Positions 6,936-11,864 of a stretch of DNA of 11,864 nt are shown piece by piece. The notes beneath the pieces are model-generated. The model was not told the origin of the DNA. It saw only the letters and a list, made by a program, of their open reading frames with translations, and searched no databases. Each line of letters starts with the position of its first letter. Position 1 is the stretch's first letter. Source of the stretch: Rickettsiaceae bacterium (lineage in GTDB: Bacteria > Pseudomonadota > Alphaproteobacteria > Rickettsiales > Rickettsiaceae); contig JAOMYS010000022.1 of the NCBI GenBank assembly GCA_028372485.1, forward strand, positions 1 to 11,864, read 5' to 3'. Both the position numbers and the translations under genes were made by a program.

Positions 6936-8435
6936 TCAACGCTCAATGCTACTTTGTTCTTTAGCGAAATTGATTAGCGATTCCACATCTTCCGTGGCCA
7001 TAACACTCTCTGGAACGATTTCTCTAAATTCAGAAATTGTCACCTCAGCTAAATCCTCTATATTTTTCACTCCAAACTCAGCCAACTTCAATATATACTC
7101 GGATGGTAAGTCAAGAGCATCAAGTAAATCTTGCTCTACACCTAATTCTTCCAAGCCTTCAATAATCCTATCATTTTGACTTTCGACACAATTTATAGCA
7201 CGGTTTTGTATCTCTTCAACCAATTCCCGACTCAAGCCTTCAATGTCAGTAAGAGAATGGGAATCTGCATATGCTATTTGGTCGATCGATCCATAACCTT
7301 CTGCAGAAAGAAGCTGAGCAACAACTTCATCTACCTCAAGATTTTGCATAAATAATTCCGTTGTATTAGAAAATTCTTCGCTGCGACGTTTAGATTCCTG
7401 CTCTTCTGTCATTACATCAATCTTCCAGCCAGTAATTTTAGATGCTAACCTTACATTCTGCCCTCTTCGCCCAATAGCCATGCTTAGCTGATCATCTAAA
7501 ACGATAGCTTCTACCTTATTCCTATCTTCATCGAACACAATTTTTGTAATCTCAGACGGAGTCATAGCATTAATAATAAATTGCGCTGCATTGGTATTCC
7601 AATTAATTACATCAACTTTTTCACCTGCTAGTTCATTCGTTATAGATCTTACCCTACTACCTCTAACACCAACACAAGAACCTACCGGATCTATAGACAC
7701 ATCATGAGCAAACACAGCTATTTTTGCCTTTGAACCAGGTTCACGTGCTATAGCTTTTATCTCTATGAGATTATCATAAATTTCAGGCACTTCCATTTCA
7801 AACAATTTCCTTAGGAAATCATCATCAGTTCTTGAAAGAAAAATCTGAGCCCCTTTGGCTTCAGAACGTACATCTTGAACATAAGCTTTTATCCTGTCAC
7901 CAACTTGAAATATCTCACCTCTAATTTGCTGATTGCGTTCAAGAATTGCTTCCGCGCGACCAACATCAACTATTATATTACCAAAATCTATCTGCTTAAC
8001 AGTACCATTTAATATATCACCTTTACGATCTTTATACTCTTTGTACTGACGCTCTCTCTCTATCTCACCAACCTTCTGTACTATTACTTGTTTTGCAATT
8101 TGAGCAGTCACCCTTCCAAGGTCAATTGGCGGCAATAATTCTTTTACTTCTTCGCCGATTTTAGCATCCGCTCTTATAATTAGTGCATCTTCAAGGGTAA
8201 TCTGCAATACTGAATCTTCCACCTCTTCTACAATATCACGAATACGAAACAAGTTGATTCTACCAGTATTGGGGTCTATCTGAGAACTGATATTTTGATC
8301 AAAGCCATACTTCTTGCGCCCAGCAGTCGCAATAGCCTGCTCCATCGCTTCTATCAAACTAGCTTTAGAAATATCTCTCTCCTTCGATACCGCATCAATT
8401 ATCTGCAGAATCTCAGCTTTATTCATATTATCCAT
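6936..8435 (-). CDS. nusA: Transcription termination/antitermination factor NusA
   Basis: NusA binds RNA polymerase and nascent RNA and modulates pausing, termination and antitermination. The 499-residue protein shows an N-terminal polymerase-binding domain (about 1-130), an S1 domain (about 138-203, beginning GDILNGTVKQID), KH1 (about 228-290, with VGVRGSRVRSI) and KH2 (about 300-345, with AIGRRGQNVRLASKITGW). A C-terminal part contains two helix-hairpin-helix-like acidic segments (about 365-430 and 435-495), as in proteobacterial NusA proteins with AR repeats. ATG 8435 has gaagg 9 bases upstream; a second ATG at codon 4 is less well placed. It lies 25 bases after rimP. Confidence 0.97.
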   Translation of the reverse strand: MDNMNKAEILQIIDAVSKERDISKASLIEAMEQAIATAGRKKYGFDQNISSQIDPNTGRINLFRIRDIVEEVEDSVLQITLEDALIIRADAKIGEEVKELLPPIDLGRVTAQIAKQVIVQKVGEIERERQYKEYKDRKGDILNGTVKQIDFGNIIVDVGRAEAILERNQQIRGEIFQVGDRIKAYVQDVRSEAKGAQIFLSRTDDDFLRKLFEMEVPEIYDNLIEIKAIAREPGSKAKIAVFAHDVSIDPVGSCVGVRGSRVRSITNELAGEKVDVINWNTNAAQFIINAMTPSEITKIVFDEDRNKVEAIVLDDQLSMAIGRRGQNVRLASKITGWKIDVMTEEQESKRRSEEFSNTTELFMQNLEVDEVVAQLLSAEGYGSIDQIAYADSHSLTDIEGLSRELVEEIQNRAINCVESQNDRIIEGLEELGVEQDLLDALDLPSEYILKLAEFGVKNIEDLAEVTISEFREIVPESVMATEDVESLINFAKEQSSIER

Positions 8436-8460
8436 ATTTTATGCCTTCATTTTAGAATGA

Positions 8461-8940
8461 TTATTTTTTATTTAACAACGACCTAAATTCTTCTTCAGTA
8501 AATACTAAATTCGCTCTCCTAATATTACCAAGATCAAGAGATATTTCGTCATCTCCTGAGCGTAAAATAATATTCTCACCATCTACTCTCAATAACTTTC
8601 CTTTGTACGTTGATTTACCATTTGAAGCGATTTTTAAACGAATTTTTACTTCACGATTTGTAAATTTAACAAAATCCTCTAGTCTCACAAGAGGCCTTTC
8701 AACACCAGCTGAAGATACTTCTAAAAAATACTTACCAGAGATCGCATCTTCAACATCCAAAATCGCTGAAATATTACGACTTACAAAACTACAATCCTCT
8801 ACGCTTACTCTATTACCGTCTAACTTCTCTATCAAAACCTCAACGATTTTCCTAATATCCCCGTGAATAGTAACTTTAACCAAAGAAAAACCAAATTTAT
8901 TAATTGGGGTTTCTATTAAATCAAATATCTTGCTTTCCAT
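8461..8940 (-). CDS. rimP: Ribosome maturation factor RimP
   Basis: RimP is needed for 30S subunit assembly. The 159-residue protein carries the family signature LEVSSAGVERPL (about 73-84), an N-terminal alpha-beta domain (IETPINKFGFSLVKVTI) and a C-terminal Sm-like domain (about 90-155, with YKGKLLRVDGENIIL). The frame is open back to a TTG at 8979, but that codon lies in the loop of a terminator-like hairpin. ATG 8940 starts right at the conserved region and gives normal length. No clear Shine-Dalgarno precedes it. It heads the rimP-nusA-infB-rbfA cluster. Confidence 0.94.
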   Translation of the reverse strand: MESKIFDLIETPINKFGFSLVKVTIHGDIRKIVEVLIEKLDGNRVSVEDCSFVSRNISAILDVEDAISGKYFLEVSSAGVERPLVRLEDFVKFTNREVKIRLKIASNGKSTYKGKLLRVDGENIILRSGDDEISLDLGNIRRANLVFTEEEFRSLLNKK

Positions 8941-8963
8941 ACTTATTAAATACTGTCCATAAA

Positions 8964-8990
8964 TTAAAAGGCGGGCCAAAGACCCGCCTT
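8964..8990 (-). terminator. Intrinsic terminator-like hairpin upstream of rimP
   Basis: On the minus strand AAGGCGGG, a 7-base loop (tctttgg) and CCCGCCTT form a perfect 8-bp GC-rich stem, followed by TTAATTT. It lies about 28 bases before ATG 8940 and downstream of a promoter-like sequence. It is either the end of a short upstream transcript or of readthrough from the methyltransferase gene, or an attenuator of the rimP operon. The plus strand has no T-run after the stem. Confidence 0.75.
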
Positions 8991-9018
8991 AAACGATATA
9001 TTAGTCAACTTCATGCGA

Positions 9019-9047
9019 AGTATAGAACAAACATCCATACACTTCAA
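9019..9047 (-). promoter_or_regulatory. Candidate promoter ahead of the rimP leader
   Basis: TTGAAG (9047-9042), a 17-base spacer and TATACT (9024-9019) lie on the minus strand. Transcription would start near 9012, and the first structure met would be the terminator-like hairpin at 8968-8990, before rimP. Between 8991 and 9110 no protein gene or tRNA is seen. Confidence 0.45.
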
Positions 9048-9118
9048 GAACAATGTTGGCATCACCTAGGCATTACTAATAACTATAGTCAATTTAGATG
9101 AGAAAACTTTCCTCCAAA

Positions 9119-9160
9119 CTGTCATCAGTGTAAATTTGAGTACGTAAGATATGAGAACCC
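9119..9160. repeat. Degenerate copy of the palindromic repeat
   Basis: ctgtcatc, then gtaaatttgagta and tgagaa match the start, middle and right arm of the better-preserved copy at 9168-9218 (there ctgtcatc, gtaaattcgagta, cgagaa). The two copies run in the same direction, about 49 bases apart. The right arm of this copy is eroded, so it no longer folds well. Confidence 0.5.
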
Positions 9161-9167
9161 CCTCAAC

Positions 9168-9218
9168 CTGTCATCCCGTAAATTCGAGTATTAATATACG
9201 AGAATTATACGGGATCTC
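9168..9218. repeat. Palindromic intergenic repeat with long imperfect stem
   Basis: The arms atcccgta (9173-9180) and tacgggat (9208-9215) pair fully. aattc pairs with gaatt (one bulged base), and after two mismatches gtat pairs with atac around a 4-base loop, about 17 pairs in total. The start, tgtcatcccg, is typical of small palindromic repeats widespread between rickettsial genes. On the minus strand it lies 3' of the methyltransferase gene and may act as an mRNA 3' structure (inference). Confidence 0.65.
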
Positions 9219-9235
9219 TAGAGTGTTAAGGTTTT

Positions 9236-9282
9236 ACCGATATGAGATTCCGTATAGCCCCCTTAGCGATCGCTTACGGAAA
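9236..9282. repeat. Dispersed repeat, inverted copy of the left-edge repeat
   Basis: Bases 9242-9267 match the complement of 3-28 with one mismatch. The element also contains an inverted repeat, ttccgta/tacggaa, around a core holding the palindrome gcgatcgc. The remaining spacer to 9378 (about 100 bases) has no convincing gene, tRNA or terminator. Confidence 0.55.
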
Positions 9283-9378
9283 GACAGCGGGAGCGAAAGT
9301 CACGTGCGGAAAAACAGTTTAGTATTACGCAAGGTTAATCCCGTTATTAATAGGAGAGATCAAACAAAGCATGATAAT

Positions 9379-10956
9379 CTACTTAAATACACCCTGCATT
9401 GAAAATTTCATAATGCTATTATCAAGATGCGCAGAAAGTATTTCCTTTATTTTACCTTGATCTTTAACCTTTTTATTATCCTGATTTAAGGTTATCTGAC
9501 CAGCTTTTGCATCTTCTATAAGGTGATCAAGGATCTGTTTTTTAGTGTTCTTACCATTCATATATTTCAATGCAAATTTATCAAAGAAATCTACGCCAAT
9601 AGGTGCATGAACGTTATTTGTCAGCCAACTATTATTAGTATGATTCGCCTGATATGAAGCCATTTCAGTTAGCTCTGGTTTGTCTAATTTTATCTTCCCC
9701 TTATCTCTTTCTACCAAAGAAATCTCCATATAACCCTTGATGATAAGATTCATCGCATTTTGTAATAAGTCATTCTCTATCTGAGCTTGCCTGTTAGCTT
9801 TAAATTTCTGATTCGCTTTATCTACAACAGATTTAAAACTAAGTGGATACCCCCTATTTTCAACAAATACATATAAGATAGCCTTAAGCAAAGGAGACCT
9901 TGTACCTATATTTTGATCTTTGCTTCCTTTGAAATAGAACTTCAAAGCTTCATCAGACTCTAAATCAATCTTGTCTAACTCTTTTTCCGGGGTGACATCA
10001 AAAGACAAAGCAAATTTCTTTGCATGTTCATTATTCAAAGCTCTATCTAACTTTACACTTTTATGACACAATAATGTACTTCTGAATCTTCTGTTAGTAA
10101 TGAAATCCATATATTGTTCCGTTCTGACAATATCATTAATGCCTTGCAATTTTTCAACAATAGACGGAGCCATGTTACCCAAATACATTGATGCAAGAGA
10201 ACAGTCAGAAAGATATTGTAATTCCCTCTTCCCAGCTTCTTCTACAAACTCGTTAAAATAATATTGCTTGTTTTCATCTTCAAGATGATCATGACGCAGG
10301 TAATGATCCCCTTGTTTTGAAAGAAGCTCTGCCTCTTGTGACATCACTTTAGCATAGGGTGTTTCTACACCTTTTAAGCTATCTTTTACAAAATTAAGAA
10401 GCGCACGTGACTGAGACACTTTTTCATTCGGATTTTGAAAATTCTTAGAATGATATAGCATCATATCCCTGATTGTTCTTATCATGTTCCAACCAGGAAG
10501 AGTATTGTAACTTATATATGCTATTCCGCTTTCCGTTAAATGGTCTCTAACTACATCAAAAATTTTATCACGTACAAAGTCTGGAACCCAAGAAATTACG
10601 CCATGACAAACAATATAATCAAATTTACCAAATGACTCATCAATATCAGTAATAGAACAATGCTTTAACTCAATATTCTTGAGTCCCATTGCTTTTATAT
10701 TCTTTTGCCCGGCTTCAATCTGCACTTTTGACAAATCAACACCAACATATTGACCCTTAGGATAATACACAGCATGAGGAATTATGTTCCCACCTTCAGC
10801 ACAACCAAGCTCTAGAACCCTAGCTGTTTCAATTTTCGGAGATTTCATTCCAAAAAGAGCGCCAAGAGTAGCTAGCCTTTCAGGGCTACTCTGGGAATAT
10901 GGATAGCTTTGATATGGCGTTTCATCATATGTATTCTTTGTATTATTTTCAGTCAT
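9379..10956 (-). CDS. PKMT-like SAM-dependent methyltransferase with regulatory domain
   Basis: This is a 525-residue class I methyltransferase. The N-terminal block YDETPYQSYPYSQSSPERLATLGALFGM (about 10-37) precedes the SAM-binding domain: motif I VLELGCAEGGN (47-57), the ribose-binding acidic strand VGVDLS (71-76) and the FDYIVCHGVISWVP stretch (112-125). A middle region resembling the methyltransferase regulatory domain (about 220-320) and a C-terminal region with a winged-helix-like part (about 365-425) follow. The layout and the approximately 530-residue length match the rickettsial protein lysine methyltransferases PKMT1 and PKMT2, which methylate the outer-membrane protein OmpB. The substrate here is unknown. 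ATG 10956 has no strong Shine-Dalgarno. The gene follows a beta-barrel protein gene by 42 bases. Confidence 0.88.
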   Translation of the reverse strand: MTENNTKNTYDETPYQSYPYSQSSPERLATLGALFGMKSPKIETARVLELGCAEGGNIIPHAVYYPKGQYVGVDLSKVQIEAGQKNIKAMGLKNIELKHCSITDIDESFGKFDYIVCHGVISWVPDFVRDKIFDVVRDHLTESGIAYISYNTLPGWNMIRTIRDMMLYHSKNFQNPNEKVSQSRALLNFVKDSLKGVETPYAKVMSQEAELLSKQGDHYLRHDHLEDENKQYYFNEFVEEAGKRELQYLSDCSLASMYLGNMAPSIVEKLQGINDIVRTEQYMDFITNRRFRSTLLCHKSVKLDRALNNEHAKKFALSFDVTPEKELDKIDLESDEALKFYFKGSKDQNIGTRSPLLKAILYVFVENRGYPLSFKSVVDKANQKFKANRQAQIENDLLQNAMNLIIKGYMEISLVERDKGKIKLDKPELTEMASYQANHTNNSWLTNNVHAPIGVDFFDKFALKYMNGKNTKKQILDHLIEDAKAGQITLNQDNKKVKDQGKIKEILSAHLDNSIMKFSMQGVFK

Positions 10957-10998
10957 ATTATTGATATTATTTATAGTTATTTCAGTAGTATTTTATTC

Positions 10999-11805
10999 TT
11001 AAACTGGAAATTTATAAGCAAGACCTATCGTGAACTCACCTACACCAATTGTTTTCTTAATTGGTTTTTGACTATCATACTTTGGAGTAAAACCAGTAGG
11101 AATTGTTGCTTCAGTCCCATCTACATCTAGGGTATCATACTTAATCTTTATATCATTTACAACATAAAGTTTTGCACCAAAATCCAGACTCAGATTATCC
11201 ATTATATCTTTTGTAAAGCCAGTACCTACTTGCCATGAAAAACAATTGATATTATTTTTATTGACTCTAAAAAATGGGGCGTTAGGAGTAGCCGTTGTAC
11301 CATTTGCATAAGCATTCGTAGTTGATTCAGTATATTTTATTGACATGTTAGCAACGCCTACACCAAACATAGCATAAGGCTTAACACCAGCAAATTGCTC
11401 TGACATAGAATATATTAATCTCAAATTAAAGATCTTTGCATCAGCTTTAGTCTTACCTGATCCATCACTATCAGGGAAAACTCTTGCAGCAGGTAGAGTG
11501 TATCCTATTCTATATTTTGGACGATGACTTGCAGATACTTCAACTTTCATATTTGGGTAAAAAACATACCCTATACGCCCACCATACATAGGAGAATTAT
11601 CCAATCTTAGGTCTGTTTTAAAACCCTTTTCATCTTTATAGGAAAACTTTTTGATTACAGGTTCAGAAAGACCAAAATCTGCTCCGATATAAACTTCTCT
11701 ATAATCTGCATCATTCACATCAGATTGAGCCATTGACGCATTTGCAAAAATTAAAGAAGTAGTAGCAAGAAGTATAGCCTTTGATCTTAATATCTTTTTT
11801 ACCAT
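10999..11805 (-). CDS. Outer-membrane beta-barrel protein
   Basis: This 268-residue protein has a clear signal peptide (MVKKILRSKAILLATTSLIF, cleavage probably after ANASMA). Alternating hydrophobic and polar strands follow, starting EVYIGADFGL and including MYGGRIGYVFY, MKVEVSASH, IFNLRLIYSM, VKPYAMFGVGVANMSI, FSWQVGTGFT and LSLDFGAKLYVV, and it ends GEFTIGLAYKFPV, as in small 8-stranded barrels. It resembles generic OMP beta-barrel families, including rickettsial Adr-type surface proteins, but assignment to one family is not secure. The frame reaches an ATG at 11853. ATG 11805 is chosen because aggag lies 7 bases upstream and the signal peptide starts there. It is the first gene of a pair with the methyltransferase. 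Confidence 0.85.
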   Translation of the reverse strand: MVKKILRSKAILLATTSLIFANASMAQSDVNDADYREVYIGADFGLSEPVIKKFSYKDEKGFKTDLRLDNSPMYGGRIGYVFYPNMKVEVSASHRPKYRIGYTLPAARVFPDSDGSGKTKADAKIFNLRLIYSMSEQFAGVKPYAMFGVGVANMSIKYTESTTNAYANGTTATPNAPFFRVNKNNINCFSWQVGTGFTKDIMDNLSLDFGAKLYVVNDIKIKYDTLDVDGTEATIPTGFTPKYDSQKPIKKTIGVGEFTIGLAYKFPV

Positions 11806-11835
11806 GATAAGTCTCCTAATTGTTAATTGATCACG

Positions 11836-11864
11836 AAAATACATATAGCGCATTTTACAGTCAA
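11836..11864 (-). promoter_or_regulatory. Candidate promoter of the outer-membrane protein gene
   Basis: TTGACT (11864-11859), a 17-base spacer and TATTTT (11841-11836) give a predicted start near 11829 and a leader of about 24 bases with the Shine-Dalgarno aggag. It sits on the window edge, so upstream elements are unseen. Confidence 0.45.

Noticed and set aside
8460..8979. Longer rimP start at TTG 8979
   Set aside because: It falls in the loop of the terminator-like hairpin and adds 13 non-conserved residues; ATG 8940 fits the family length.
8964..9014. Sixteen-codon frame (MKLTNISFKAGLWPAF) through the terminator-like hairpin, a possible leader peptide
   Set aside because: It would start within a few bases of the predicted transcript start with no ribosome-binding site and has no run of regulatory codons; probably chance.
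9242..9330. Stretch with agcgggagcgaaagtcacgtgcgg resembling part of a group II intron RNA
   Set aside because: Only a short local resemblance; no domain V, no reverse-transcriptase frame and no intron boundaries visible.
9151..9402. Open frame of 83 codons on the plus strand
   Set aside because: It runs across the palindromic repeats and into the 3' end of the methyltransferase gene; no Shine-Dalgarno, no recognisable domain, composition set by the repeats.
1..11864. CRISPR array, integrase, transposase, phage genes or tRNA genes
   Set aside because: No regularly spaced repeats, no such protein frames and no tRNA-like cloverleaf apart from the tmRNA acceptor domain were seen.

Overview
The window looks like chromosomal DNA of an AT-rich intracellular alphaproteobacterium of the order Rickettsiales, most likely family Rickettsiaceae. 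The evidence is a circularly permuted (two-piece) tmRNA gene of the alphaproteobacterial type, an alpha-type SspB adaptor, an NDUFA12-family complex I protein next to a single-MCE MlaD protein, and a methyltransferase resembling the rickettsial outer-membrane-protein lysine methyltransferases. Short palindromic intergenic repeats fit the same group. Genus cannot be fixed from sequence alone.

Left block (1-2250, minus strand). Reading leftwards from a promoter near 2219-2248 are the permuted ssrA gene, sspB, rnhA, an NDUFA12-family gene and mlaD, tightly packed with gaps or overlaps of a few tens of bases or less. ssrA makes the tag that marks stalled nascent proteins, and sspB encodes the adaptor that delivers such tagged proteins to ClpXP, so the maker and a reader of the degradation tag are adjacent. 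The left edge carries a piece of a dispersed repeat whose inverted second copy lies at 9242-9267.

Middle block (2330-8990). A secreted D,D-carboxypeptidase gene (plus strand) diverges from ssrA. It converges on a translation and transcription-factor cluster on the minus strand, rimP-nusA-infB-rbfA, followed 8 bases later by an acidic leucine-rich-repeat protein of unknown role. No ylxR lies between nusA and infB and no truB follows rbfA. A perfect 11-bp hairpin sits between nusA and infB, and an intrinsic-terminator-like hairpin lies just upstream of rimP.

Right block (8991-11864). About 390 bases without a credible protein gene hold a candidate rimP promoter and a cluster of palindromic repeats. 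Then, on the minus strand, come a PKMT-like methyltransferase and, upstream of it, a signal-peptide-bearing outer-membrane beta-barrel protein with its own Shine-Dalgarno and candidate promoter. The order is OM protein first and methyltransferase second, 42 bases apart, which suggests co-expression and possibly an enzyme-substrate relation.

Most of the window is ordinary housekeeping. The least ordinary parts are the ssrA locus (unusual tag end, a 19-base repeated segment at the permutation joint, linkage to sspB), the LRR gene riding in the infB operon, the rimP leader hairpins and the repeat cluster.
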